A stretch of 64,000 nucleotides of DNA from Aquirhabdus parva. Its GTDB lineage: Bacteria; Pseudomonadota; Gammaproteobacteria; Pseudomonadales; Moraxellaceae. Position numbers and translations under genes: made by a program. Below are positions 25,477 to 33,667 of this stretch, one piece after another; positions within the stretch are counted from its first letter, which is position 1, and each line of letters begins with the position of its first letter. The stretch is taken from NCBI RefSeq assembly GCF_003351745.1, contig NZ_CP031222.1, positions 62,001 through 126,000 on the forward strand, written 5' to 3'. The notes under the pieces are model-generated. The model saw only the letters and a program-made list of their open reading frames with translations. It had not been told where the DNA came from and did no database searches.

Positions 25477-26228
25477 TGTGCTTGTCCTTGAGGCTGAGCC
25501 GATGCGTCTATATTTTGAGCGCTGTGATGGGGGGCGTTACCAAAATTGAGCTTCAGTGTGTTCAATGGCAGACGCAGATCAGCATGCGTCACGATGGCAT
25601 CCAGAGGATCCGTGATCGACACATTGGCAAGCAGGGAGGATCTCACTGGAATCTTCATCGCACTATGCAGTGGGATCGTTGTTTTAATATCAGTCTTGAG
25701 CGGTACTGACAGGGCTTGCAAGAGTTTGACATCGGCTGGTGCGGTGAATTTTAAATGCACCATTTGATCGACCGGAACATCCAGATTAATCGGCACTTGC
25801 GCTTTGATCGGCACATCCCCGCGGATGGGCAGCTTTAGCGTACGTCCAAGTACCATCACATCCACTTTAGAGTCGACATGGACAATCTGATCTACAGGGA
25901 CGACATCGTGAATCGGCACATTCATTTTGATGGGGACATCATTGTCTAGCGTTGCAATCACATGCAACGTATCGCGTATCGGAACCTGTACGGTCTGATC
26001 AATGGGAACTGTGGTTGTGATGCTACCATTTAGCATCACGTCCAAGTCTGTAAGAATATCGGCCTTCACAGGCACAGCGTTCGGGATCATCACTTGGGCG
26101 GCTTGATCGGTTAGGGTGAGCCTTGCGTCTGCATTATGAAGTACCCACCAGCCTGCATAGACTCCACTGAATATGGCGACTATCAGTAGTAGTCCTGCAC
26201 TCACAATCATTATTCTTTTGACGTTCAA
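25473..26228 (-). CDS. Bitopic protein with repeated V-P-[IV] beta-strands, paralogue 1
   Basis: The 251-residue protein has an N-terminal membrane helix (~5-27) and a periplasmic part with at least eight units of the form [VI]-P-[IV]-x-x-x-V, for example D-V-P-I-K-M-N-V-P-I-H-D and V-P-V-D-Q-I-V-H-V. This looks like an elongated beta-repeat stalk, which could bridge the periplasm or hold a lipid-like ligand; that is speculation. First gene of a three-gene operon with its paralogue and DUF445. No family recognised. Confidence 0.7.
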   Translation of the reverse strand: MNVKRIMIVSAGLLLIVAIFSGVYAGWWVLHNADARLTLTDQAAQVMIPNAVPVKADILTDLDVMLNGSITTTVPIDQTVQVPIRDTLHVIATLDNDVPIKMNVPIHDVVPVDQIVHVDSKVDVMVLGRTLKLPIRGDVPIKAQVPINLDVPVDQMVHLKFTAPADVKLLQALSVPLKTDIKTTIPLHSAMKIPVRSSLLANVSITDPLDAIVTHADLRLPLNTLKLNFGNAPHHSAQNIDASAQPQGQAQ

Positions 26229-26255
26229 TTTGCTTCCTCAAGCAGCAGGAAAATG

Positions 26256-26287
26256 ATCTGATCTTTTGATATTCACAAAGATCAGAT
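26256..26287. repeat. 11-bp perfect inverted repeat before the DUF445 operon
   Basis: ATCTGATCTTT and AAAGATCAGAT flank a 10-nt spacer, 28 bp upstream of the start at 26228. It could be an operator or a 5' leader hairpin. Confidence 0.6.
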
Positions 26288-26513
26288 GTTCAAACAAAAC
26301 ATGTTCGTAGAGTGACGGGCTTCAACAGAAAATCTATAGCGTACCTGCAATCAGATAAGATTAATCACAGTCAGCTTGGGGAAGTGTTAGTTCTGGTCTA
26401 TGGATAGCGCAGCGTCAATATGTGCGAACATCTGTTGATTGAGTATCCTTTTGCTTTTTCAAATTTTTGTTTATTACAGTTTTATTGAGTCATCACGACG
26501 CATCTTGGAAGAA

Positions 26514-26543
26514 CATCGATTGACCATCTTTGGTCAATCGATG
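26514..26543. repeat. 12-bp perfect inverted repeat
   Basis: CATCGATTGACC and GGTCAATCGATG flank ATCTTT. It lies in a divergent intergenic region and has no U-tract, so an operator or leader hairpin is more likely than a terminator. Confidence 0.6.
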
Positions 26544-26584
26544 AGCATATATATACGATTTCTAATTTGAGTTCTAGCAAGGGG

Positions 26585-26598
26585 CTCTGTATACAGAG
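26585..26598. promoter_or_regulatory. 14-bp perfect palindrome CTCTGTATACAGAG
   Basis: A spacerless palindrome of operator size, directly upstream of the ATTGGCGAC direct repeats and ~170 bp before the AraC start. The binding protein is unknown. Confidence 0.45.
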
Positions 26599-26601
26599 TG
26601 A

Positions 26602-26630
26602 ATTGGCGACATATGTCATGCATTGGCGAC
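26602..26630. promoter_or_regulatory. Candidate AraC-type direct-repeat site (ATTGGCGAC twice, 20 bp apart)
   Basis: The 9-mer occurs at 26602-26610 and 26622-26630, exactly two helical turns apart. AraC-family proteins commonly bind two direct half-sites about 20-21 bp apart, so autoregulation is plausible. Confidence 0.5.
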
Positions 26631-26768
26631 TAAAGATCAGGTCAATGCGTGCGATGACTGCGTTCTTCGCTAATAAAGAACGCTATGATGAAAATCATCG
26701 TTATGATGTTGTTGCATATGAAAGGTAAATAATAAAAATGAAGTGGTATGGATGCGAGGAGAATGGTG

Positions 26769-27833
26769 ATGTCGAGTTCTATGTCTCGTGATTATACTTT
26801 TCCCATTCAATGGTTAGAGTTAACGGAATCACTGGTGCGTGCTAAGCAAGGGGATATTGCGCAGATCTACAGCCGTTGTCATGTCAGTCCAGAGATATTA
26901 CAGCACGCAGACGCATTGCTGAATCTGAATCAATTTTCTGAACTCATCCAAATCATTCAGGAGCATCTGAGTGTAGGCGAGCCGCGTGTTATCCAGATTT
27001 TACGTCATGTACCAGTGACGGTTCATGTCATGGGCATGGCAGCGATGACTGCGGATACGCTTGGCGAGGCAGTGGATGTGGGCTTACGCTATTTTCCGTT
27101 GATTTTGTCTGGTTTTGAATTACACCGTGAAAACATCGGGGATAAAACCCATATCCAAATCCGTCGCTATCATGACTTTGGTAGCCCTCATAATGAAATA
27201 CTGACGGAATTAATCGCGGGCAGTTATAGCAAGATTGCATTCTTTACCCGAGGCTCTTGGTTATCAGAATCCGGTATAGGCAGGACTGGCATGGAGGTGC
27301 ATTTTGCACATAGCAGTACTGAAGATATCGAAACTTTTCGTTCGGTACTGGGCATTTCTGCTCAGTTCGGCTGTGCCGAAAATCAACTGATTATCACCCG
27401 TGGAATCCTTGATCAGCCGTTATTAACGCGGAATCGTACGAGTCATCTGACGCTTGATGCGATGCTGGCCCAGCGACTGAAATATGCCTTACAGCAGCAA
27501 TCCGTGACACTACAGGTCCGTCGTCTGATCAGCGAATTGCTATCGCAAGGCAAGCTGCCGGATGCCGTAGAAATTGCAAGGCTCGTCACCATGTCCACAC
27601 GAACTTTAAGTCGCCGTTTGAATGCTGAAGGCAGTAATTTAAATGCACTGATTAAAGAGGCTCGGATAGAGCTGGCAGAGTTGCTCTTGATCAGTAGCAA
27701 TTTACCCCTCAGCAAGATTGCCCAGAAGTTAGGGTATAGCGAAACGTCGGTTTTTTCTCGTGCCTTTAAGCGAGTGAAGGGCAAGGCACCCAGTGAGTTG
27801 CGTGGGCATCATGTCGAGTCGTCTGAGCATTAA
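26769..27833 (+). CDS. AraC-family transcriptional regulator (Arabinose_bd plus HTH_18)
   Basis: The start chosen is the ATG at 26769, seven bases after GAGGAG; ATGs at 26748 and 26763 are poorly spaced. The 354-residue protein has an N-terminal ligand-binding-type domain (~10-200, the PF12625 kind seen in OruR-like regulators) and a C-terminal double helix-turn-helix (~255-345) with S-T-R-T-L-S-R-R-L and I-A-Q-K-L-G-Y-S-E-T-S-V-F-S-R-A-F-K-R. Ligand unknown. Neighbouring targets could be the divergent beta-repeat/DUF445 operon. Confidence 0.85.
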   Translation: MSSSMSRDYTFPIQWLELTESLVRAKQGDIAQIYSRCHVSPEILQHADALLNLNQFSELIQIIQEHLSVGEPRVIQILRHVPVTVHVMGMAAMTADTLGEAVDVGLRYFPLILSGFELHRENIGDKTHIQIRRYHDFGSPHNEILTELIAGSYSKIAFFTRGSWLSESGIGRTGMEVHFAHSSTEDIETFRSVLGISAQFGCAENQLIITRGILDQPLLTRNRTSHLTLDAMLAQRLKYALQQQSVTLQVRRLISELLSQGKLPDAVEIARLVTMSTRTLSRRLNAEGSNLNALIKEARIELAELLLISSNLPLSKIAQKLGYSETSVFSRAFKRVKGKAPSELRGHHVESSEH

Positions 27834-27923
27834 GGCAGAAAAGAAAGACGTATTGATAGCATTGATGAAGAGAAGAAGTATTCCGAGAGCGGCATTGAAT
27901 TGCATTGAGAAAGAAACAAAAGA

Positions 27924-27952
27924 ACTTCCCCGACATGGATATGTAGGGGAGT
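27924..27952. terminator. Weak hairpin between convergent AraC and eutC
   Basis: ACTTCCCCGACAT pairs with ATGTAGGGGAGT with one bulge and one mismatch. There is no U-tract, so only a possible terminator. Confidence 0.35.
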
Positions 27953-27985
27953 AATAAAGGGTCATACTGAAATTAGTACACCAAT

Positions 27986-28804
27986 TTATTGCATCTTTAC
28001 TTCGTTTAAACTTAAGTGAGCTTGATGTGACCGCAGCATTAAATCACTCTCATCCTTAAGGTTAACCCCTGTAAGCTGCCGACTAAGCGCCTGCTCAATC
28101 AACCAGTTCAACTTAAATGCAGCTGCAGGATAATCTAACCCCTCAGGTCGCACATTCGAAATACAATTACGCTCCGCATCATGTTTGCCAACTTTGGGAC
28201 CATAGGTCAAATACACCCCCAAACTGTCTGGAGAACTTAAGCCAGGACGCTCACCAATCAACATCACCACGAGACGAAGTCCTAACTGCTCCCCCACCTC
28301 ATCCGCAAGTGCCACACGCGCTTGTGTCGCGACAACCACCGGCGCCAACGTCAGATGAGGTGCCAGCATCGGCTTTAACGCCTGTAAAAAGGGAACCACT
28401 TGACGCTGCACAGCCAGTGACGACAACCCATCACCTACCACAAAACCCACATCATAACCTGTCGATGTTGGCAGTAATGCCGAATCCACCGCTAATCGTC
28501 GCCCCAAATCAGGACGCACTAAGTATTGAGTCCGATCCGTCGCCTGACTACGCACAATCCGCGTATCCCAGCCCTCCTGCTTTAATTCCGTCGTTAATCG
28601 CTCGGTATCCAGCGGCGTATGAATCGCATCCCGTGCTTGCGCATGCGCTAATCCAAACTTAAGCACCTCCTCACTCGGCAAAGACTCCCCTGAGCGACCC
28701 AAAGCGATACGCGCTTGCGTATACTGCCGCCAGTCGCCCCAACTATCGTGCTGCGTGGGATCAACAGGGGAATCAACAGCATTGAGGATACGCTTAGCTG
28801 ACAT
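27986..28804 (-). CDS. eutC: Ethanolamine ammonia-lyase small subunit EutC
   Basis: 272 residues from the ATG at 28804, which overlaps the end of eutB by 11 bp. Family segments visible are A-R-I-A-L-G-R-S-G, F-G-L-A-H-A-Q-A-R-D-A, V-R-P-D-L-G-R-R-L, G-E-R-P-G-L-S-S-P-D-S-L-G-V-Y-L-T-Y and N-C-I-S-N-V-R-P. EutC binds adenosylcobalamin with EutB, and the enzyme splits ethanolamine into acetaldehyde and ammonia. No eut microcompartment genes are present, so the reaction should run free in the cytoplasm. Confidence 0.95.
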   Translation of the reverse strand: MSAKRILNAVDSPVDPTQHDSWGDWRQYTQARIALGRSGESLPSEEVLKFGLAHAQARDAIHTPLDTERLTTELKQEGWDTRIVRSQATDRTQYLVRPDLGRRLAVDSALLPTSTGYDVGFVVGDGLSSLAVQRQVVPFLQALKPMLAPHLTLAPVVVATQARVALADEVGEQLGLRLVVMLIGERPGLSSPDSLGVYLTYGPKVGKHDAERNCISNVRPEGLDYPAAAFKLNWLIEQALSRQLTGVNLKDESDLMLRSHQAHLSLNEVKMQ

Positions 28805-30227
28805 GACTGAGCCCCTCCATACGATCAAAGCCGCGTAATAAACGACTACTCTGTGTCGGTGGGATCAGATGACCTGTGCGATCCGTCATCCCCATCTTTT
28901 GCAGCCACGTTTCAAACTCTGGAGCCCGTTTCTTGCCTAAAGTCTCACGCACAAAGAGCTGATCATGGAAAGAGGTACTTTGGTAATTCAGCATGATGTC
29001 ATCCGCGCCAGGCACCCCGATCATAAAGGTTAGACCTGCCGTAGCAAGGAGCACAATCAAGTTATCCATATCATCCTGATCGGCTTCAGCATGATTGGTA
29101 TAACAAATATCACAACCCATCGGCAGCCCGAGTAACTTGCCGCAGAAATGATCTTCCAATCCTGCTCGAACAATCTGTTTGCCGTCATACAGATACTCCG
29201 GCCCGATAAAACCCACCACCGTATTCACCAGCAGCGGTTTATAGCGCCTTGCAACGGCGTAGGCACGTGCTTCACAGGTTTGTTGATCTACACCATGATG
29301 GCCATTGGCTGACAACGCACTGCCCTGACCCGTCTCAAAATACATCACATTCTGACCATGGCTTAATCCATGCGCATCACTCAACAACGCACCGCGCTTC
29401 AAGGACTGTGCCGCATCGTGTGCTTCATCCAAAATCGACAGCGACACCCCAAAAGAACGATTCACCGTCTCAGAACCACCGACCGATTGAAAGACCAAAT
29501 CCACAGGAACGCCCTGTTCAATCAACTGAATGGTATTGGTCACATGAGTCAAAATACACGACTGGGTCGGGATCTCATGCTCAGTGATCAAAGCATCCAA
29601 TAAATACGAGAGCTGTCCCAAAATCGGCATGCTATCTGAAGCGGGATTAATCCCAATCACCGCATCACCAGCGCCATACAACAAACCATCCAAGGTAGAT
29701 GCCGCAATCCCCCGTAAATCATCGGTCGGATGATTGGGTTGCAAACGCACCGCGAGGGTATTGGGTAAACCTAAGGTATTACGAAACCGAGTAATGACTT
29801 GACACTTCGCCGCAACAGCAATCAGATCTTGATTGCGCATGATCTTACTGACCGCCGCAACCATTTCTGGCGTTAACCCATCCGCTAAGGCAGTCAAGGC
29901 TTGGGTATTGGCTTGATGGCTTAGTAACCAATCGCGAAAGCCCCCCACCGTCAAATGCGCAACAGGTGCAAAAGCCAGCGCGTCATGACTATCCATAATC
30001 AGACGCGTCACCTCATCAGACTCATAAGGAATCAAAGCAACATTGAGAAAGGTTTTAAGCGGTAAATCAGCCAGTACAAACTTCGCCGCCATCCGCTCCA
30101 TCGAGGATCGCGCAGCAAGACCTGCCAATACATCGCCTGAACGGGGTGGACTGGCTTTAGCCATCACATCGCGTAAATCGGCAAAATGATAAACCTGACC
30201 GGCCAGTGTAGTTTGATAGCTTGTCAT
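28794..30227 (-). CDS. eutB: Ethanolamine ammonia-lyase large subunit EutB
   Basis: 477 residues; the ATG at 30227 is preceded by TAAGGA, better than a TTG 18 bases upstream. It carries the TIM-barrel family sequence, including A-K-A-S-P-P-R-S-G-D-x-L-A-G, P-F-x-x-x-V-I-x-G-I-N-P-A-S-D, F-E-T-G-Q-G-S-A-L-S-A-N-x-H-H-G and G-V-P-G-A-D-D-I-M-L-N-Y. It is the catalytic subunit. Its gene lies 10 bp after the permease, in one operon permease-eutB-eutC controlled from the sigma-54 promoter at 31852-31867. No cobalamin riboswitch was seen. Confidence 0.96.
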   Translation of the reverse strand: MTSYQTTLAGQVYHFADLRDVMAKASPPRSGDVLAGLAARSSMERMAAKFVLADLPLKTFLNVALIPYESDEVTRLIMDSHDALAFAPVAHLTVGGFRDWLLSHQANTQALTALADGLTPEMVAAVSKIMRNQDLIAVAAKCQVITRFRNTLGLPNTLAVRLQPNHPTDDLRGIAASTLDGLLYGAGDAVIGINPASDSMPILGQLSYLLDALITEHEIPTQSCILTHVTNTIQLIEQGVPVDLVFQSVGGSETVNRSFGVSLSILDEAHDAAQSLKRGALLSDAHGLSHGQNVMYFETGQGSALSANGHHGVDQQTCEARAYAVARRYKPLLVNTVVGFIGPEYLYDGKQIVRAGLEDHFCGKLLGLPMGCDICYTNHAEADQDDMDNLIVLLATAGLTFMIGVPGADDIMLNYQSTSFHDQLFVRETLGKKRAPEFETWLQKMGMTDRTGHLIPPTQSSRLLRGFDRMEGLSHVS

Positions 30228-30237
30228 CGTGGATTCC

Positions 30238-31605
30238 TTACTCAACCACCCGACTATCCCAAGCCACGTTTATCCGCTTCGCTTTGGTCGCCCAAAAATA
30301 GGCATAAGCAATGGCCATCAAGATCATGAATAACACAAACAGCTTGAAGTTAAAATAGACCATCGCAATCAAACACACCGCGCCAAGCACCAATGCAATG
30401 ATCGGAAAAACCGGATAAAACGGCGCACGATATGGACGGATCAGATCGGGTTCTGATTGACGTAGCTTTAAGAGAGACGCCATTGACACCATATACATCA
30501 CAATGGCACCAAACACCGATAAAGTCACGATATTCGCCGTCAGGGTTTGTCCCGCGAACTGAATCGCACTATCACTAAAGATCGCCAAAATCCCAATCAC
30601 ACCGCCTGCAAGCAATGCCCATGATGGCGTCTTGAACTTAGGATGCAATGAAGCAAAAACTGAAGGGAGATAACCTGCGCGTGACAATGCGAAGATCTGC
30701 CGAGAATAACCCATAATGATCCCGTGGAAAGACGCCACTAACCCAAACAAGCCAATCCAGACCAATAAATGCAGCCAGCCACTGTTATCACCCACGACCA
30801 GCTTCATCGCCCGTGGCAATGGATCATTCACACTAGCAAACTGACGCCAATCGCCTACGCCACCCGCCATAACCATGACACCAAAGGCCAGAAAGAGTAA
30901 GGTTAGAATCCCAGCGATATACGCTTTAGGGATGGTTTTAGAAGGCTCCTTCGCCTCTTCAGCCGCCATAGCTGCACCTTCAATCGCGAGGAAAAACCAA
31001 ATCGCAAAAGGGATAGAAGCAAAGATACCCGCCAAAGCCAGACTTGAAAAATGGTCTTCACCGGCCCAGCCATGAGCCACGAAATTAGTCATGGACCAAC
31101 CTGGAGACACCACGCCCATAAACATCAGCAACTCACCGATCGCCAGTAACGTCACCACCAACTCAAACATCGCCGCGATACGCATACCAATCCAGTTCAA
31201 AAACGTGAACAAGAGATAAGCGCCTACTGCGACCGCTTTAAAATTGACTTCAGGAAATTGCACATTGATATACGAACCAATCGCCAGAGCAATAGCAGGG
31301 GGTGCAAAGACAAACTCAACCAAGGTTGCAAAACCTGCAAGAAAGCCCCCTTTCTCGCCAAAAGCACGGTGTGCATAGGCAAAGGGCCCCCCTGCATTGG
31401 GAATCGCGGTGGTCAGCTCGGTAAAACTAAAAATAAAGGTGGTATACATCGCAGCCACCAACAAGGTTGCGAGTAGAAAGCCCAGCGTTCCCGCTGAAGC
31501 CCAACCATAGCTCCAGCCGAAGTACTCTCCGGAAATAACCAAACCGACGGCGATGCCCCAGAGCTGTACAGGGCCTAAGACTTGTTTAAGATGTAGTGTG
31601 GACAT
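30238..31605 (-). CDS. eat: Ethanolamine permease (APC family)
   Basis: 455 residues from the ATG at 31605, preceded by AAGGGGAT; an upstream in-frame start lacks such a site. About 12 membrane helices, starting with the APC signature G-L-V-I-S-G-E-Y-F-G-W and including E-G-A-A-M-A-A-E-E-A-K-E-P and S-R-A-G-Y-L-P. Adjacent eutBC supports ethanolamine as substrate. First gene of the operon; the leader of ~240 nt carries the CTGGTTCGAACCAG operator. Confidence 0.92.
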   Translation of the reverse strand: MSTLHLKQVLGPVQLWGIAVGLVISGEYFGWSYGWASAGTLGFLLATLLVAAMYTTFIFSFTELTTAIPNAGGPFAYAHRAFGEKGGFLAGFATLVEFVFAPPAIALAIGSYINVQFPEVNFKAVAVGAYLLFTFLNWIGMRIAAMFELVVTLLAIGELLMFMGVVSPGWSMTNFVAHGWAGEDHFSSLALAGIFASIPFAIWFFLAIEGAAMAAEEAKEPSKTIPKAYIAGILTLLFLAFGVMVMAGGVGDWRQFASVNDPLPRAMKLVVGDNSGWLHLLVWIGLFGLVASFHGIIMGYSRQIFALSRAGYLPSVFASLHPKFKTPSWALLAGGVIGILAIFSDSAIQFAGQTLTANIVTLSVFGAIVMYMVSMASLLKLRQSEPDLIRPYRAPFYPVFPIIALVLGAVCLIAMVYFNFKLFVLFMILMAIAYAYFWATKAKRINVAWDSRVVE

Positions 31606-31825
31606 GCAGTATCCCCTTGAATAAAAAACATTTGACGTCAAGTAATAACTCAACGGTTTCTTTCCTACTTGTTACGGTTATTTATCAGTGCGGAATTTGT
31701 TAATCAGTAGTACGAGTTTGATTCAACGATTGCTTTACTCATGTGAGAGCGATCTACATCTTCAAGATGTGTAGAAAGATGGCACTCATTTTTCGACAGC
31801 AATGATGTACTTAAATTCGGCTATT
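31606..31825. other. Leader region of the permease-eutBC operon
   Basis: About 220 bp between the shared operator and the permease start. No gene, no recognised riboswitch and no strong hairpin was found. Confidence 0.4.
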
Positions 31826-31839
31826 CTGGTTCGAACCAG
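31826..31839. promoter_or_regulatory. Shared operator CTGGTTCGAACCAG, site 1
   Basis: A perfect 14-bp palindrome (16 bp with flanking T/A). The same sequence occurs at 35949 and 42045. It begins exactly 28 nt downstream of the first base of the sigma-54 element on the minus strand, so it would cover about +3 to +16 of the transcript. A repressor there could block initiation or escape. The nearby GntR/UTRA protein is the best candidate. Confidence 0.8.
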
Positions 31840-31851
31840 AAAACCAATATA

Positions 31852-31867
31852 AGCATTTATTGTGCCA
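31852..31867 (-). promoter_or_regulatory. Sigma-54 (RpoN) promoter for permease-eutBC
   Basis: On the minus strand the sequence reads TGGCAC-AATAA-ATGCT, with GG and GC separated by exactly 10 nt. It departs from the TGGCAC-N5-TTGC[AT] consensus at one base. Confidence 0.75.
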
Positions 31868-32004
31868 ATGTGCGAAAATATAAAATATTTATATAAATAA
31901 ATGATATACATAGTTTTTTTTGGGAGTTTGTGATCTGATAATTTGTTGATTCAAATAGAAGCGCCCTCAAAGTATCGCACCGGTCATGTTTATTTGAGCG
32001 TTTT

Positions 32005-32028
32005 GCACCAATTTAGAGCGCAATTGGT
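32005..32028. promoter_or_regulatory. Possible enhancer site with GCACCAA / AATTGGT half-sites
   Basis: GCACCAA at 32005-32011 and TTGGT at 32024-32028 lie 138-161 bp upstream of the -24 element. The GCACCAA word also forms the palindrome at 35766, at a similar distance from the second sigma-54 promoter. Half-site orientation differs between the two, so the match is partial. Confidence 0.3.
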
Positions 32029-32161
32029 AAGCATTATGATCCTGACAAAAGCTTTGTCAGCTTGTAAAGGCTAAAGCTATTATTAATTATCGATAATTAA
32101 AATTTTTTTGAATGCCTTGTTGATCATCAAGAAGGCATTCATTCAATATGAAGGAAACAAA

Positions 32162-33505
32162 TTAGCCTTGAAGTTTTGCAATTGATTTATCTAAAGCGCC
32201 AACTAGCCAATCAATATCATACTCTTGAAATGCAAAAGGTGGACGTAACTTCAATACGTTGCCGTAGGGACCTGCCACGGATGTTAATACATGATGCGTA
32301 TTACGTAGCTCTTCAATTAAATCCAAAGCGAATGCCTTGTTAGGCTCTTTAGAGATGCGATCTTTGACGATCTCGAAACCGATGAATAAACCTGCACCAC
32401 GTACATCCCCCACACACTCATATTTGTTCATGAGCTTTGTCAGTTCCGCTTGTAGCAAGGTACCGACTTTCTTGCTGTGTGCTTGTAGTTGCTCTTCTTG
32501 GATTACTTTAAATACTGCTTGAGCTGCTGCCATTGCTACGGGGTTACCGCCAAAAGTATTAAAATAAGGTGTTTGGTCACTAAATGCTGAAAGGACATCA
32601 CTTTTTGCAAATAAGCCTGACACAGGAATTCCGTTACCCATGGGTTTGCCGGTCGTCACCACATCGGGAACTACGCCATGGCGTGCAAATCCCCAAAAGG
32701 CATCTCCAGTACGTCCAAAACCTGGTTGTACTTCATCAGCAATAAAAATACCGCCATTGGCATGGACGACATCCACGGCTTTTTTTAAGAAACCAATGGG
32801 GTTTGGCATAACGCCATCTGAGGAAAAAATAGAATCAGCTAAGAAACCAGCAAATTTAATGCCATGAACTTTCATATCATCAATTTGAGTCTGAATTTGT
32901 TGGGCAAACCATTCACCAAGATCAGGAGTATTCACGCGATAAGCATCTGGTGCAGGAACTAAACGCGTTGTATTCGCTAATGTTTGGCCAGTGCCCAACG
33001 CAGGCGAGCATCCTGAAGTTAAGTCGCTGGTGCCGTGGTACGCTTCTTGAGACACAATAATCCCTGTACCTCCGCTATATTGGCGTGCGATACGAATCGC
33101 CAAATCATTGGCTTCAGAGCCTGTACACATATACATTGCACGATTAATTTCTTGAGGAAACGTTGTAAGTAGTTGTTCCGTGTAGTCCAAAATTCCTTCG
33201 TGCAAATAACGCGTATGCGTATTAAGCATTTTCATTTGTGCATTGACAGCGTCGATTACCGCAGGATGGCAGTGCCCAATGCTAGCCACATTATTATAAA
33301 CATCTAGGTACTTAGTGCCAAAAGCATCCCATAAATACTGCCCTTCACCCCGTACCAAGTGCACAGGGTTGCGATAAAACAAACGGTAAGATTCACCTAA
33401 GATTTTATTGCGTTTATCAGTAAGTTTTCGTGTATCCGTATCAAGTGCTTCAGCATGTTCTGAACGAAAACTGTTTGTATCCATAATTGTGGAACGAGTA
33501 ACCAT
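32162..33505 (-). CDS. Class III PLP-dependent enzyme, ethanolamine-phosphate phospho-lyase type
   Basis: A 447-residue fold type I enzyme. D-E-V-Q-P-G-F-G-R-T-G and the internal-aldimine lysine in T-T-G-K-P-M-G-N-G (about Lys287) are intact. The N-terminal sequence L-F-Y-R-N-P-V-H-L-V-R-G-E-G and N-T-H-T-R-Y-L-H-E-G resembles the AGXT2L/ETNPPL branch, which eliminates phosphate from phosphoethanolamine to give acetaldehyde, ammonia and phosphate. A relative, PbfA, acts on hydroxylated 2-aminoethylphosphonate, so that is the main alternative. The gene diverges from a DeoR regulator and lies between the ethanolamine operon and a phosphonate-type ABC transporter, which fits either head-group role. 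Ordinary transaminase activity cannot be ruled out. Confidence 0.75.
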   Translation of the reverse strand: MVTRSTIMDTNSFRSEHAEALDTDTRKLTDKRNKILGESYRLFYRNPVHLVRGEGQYLWDAFGTKYLDVYNNVASIGHCHPAVIDAVNAQMKMLNTHTRYLHEGILDYTEQLLTTFPQEINRAMYMCTGSEANDLAIRIARQYSGGTGIIVSQEAYHGTSDLTSGCSPALGTGQTLANTTRLVPAPDAYRVNTPDLGEWFAQQIQTQIDDMKVHGIKFAGFLADSIFSSDGVMPNPIGFLKKAVDVVHANGGIFIADEVQPGFGRTGDAFWGFARHGVVPDVVTTGKPMGNGIPVSGLFAKSDVLSAFSDQTPYFNTFGGNPVAMAAAQAVFKVIQEEQLQAHSKKVGTLLQAELTKLMNKYECVGDVRGAGLFIGFEIVKDRISKEPNKAFALDLIEELRNTHHVLTSVAGPYGNVLKLRPPFAFQEYDIDWLVGALDKSIAKLQG

Positions 33506-33593
33506 GGGGAGCCCCTAATGAATTTGAATCAGGATGAAGGCGTAATGCTGTATGGGACGCATAATAAATAGTTCTTTTATAAAATGCAATAAA

Positions 33594-33618
33594 ATACACA
33601 AATACATTTTTATACACA
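33594..33618. promoter_or_regulatory. Direct repeat ATACACA x2 in the aminotransferase/DeoR divergent region
   Basis: ATACACA occurs at 33594-33600 and 33612-33618, in AT-rich DNA between the two divergent genes. DeoR-family proteins often bind repeated short boxes, so this is a candidate operator, weakly supported. Confidence 0.3.
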
Positions 33619-33667
33619 TTTTGATTCACTTTTCGGGATTTCAGGATTACTATCGAATCTTTATGGT

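Larger units (their letters stand above)
26229..26768. other. Divergent regulatory region with several palindromes
   Basis: This 540-bp gap lies between the divergent beta-repeat operon and the AraC gene, so terminators are not expected. It nevertheless holds four strong symmetric or repeated elements, listed below. No short gene is apparent. Confidence 0.6.

Noticed and set aside
31606..31860. Possible cobalamin riboswitch in the eut leader
   Set aside because: No B12-box-like sequence or supporting stems were recognised.
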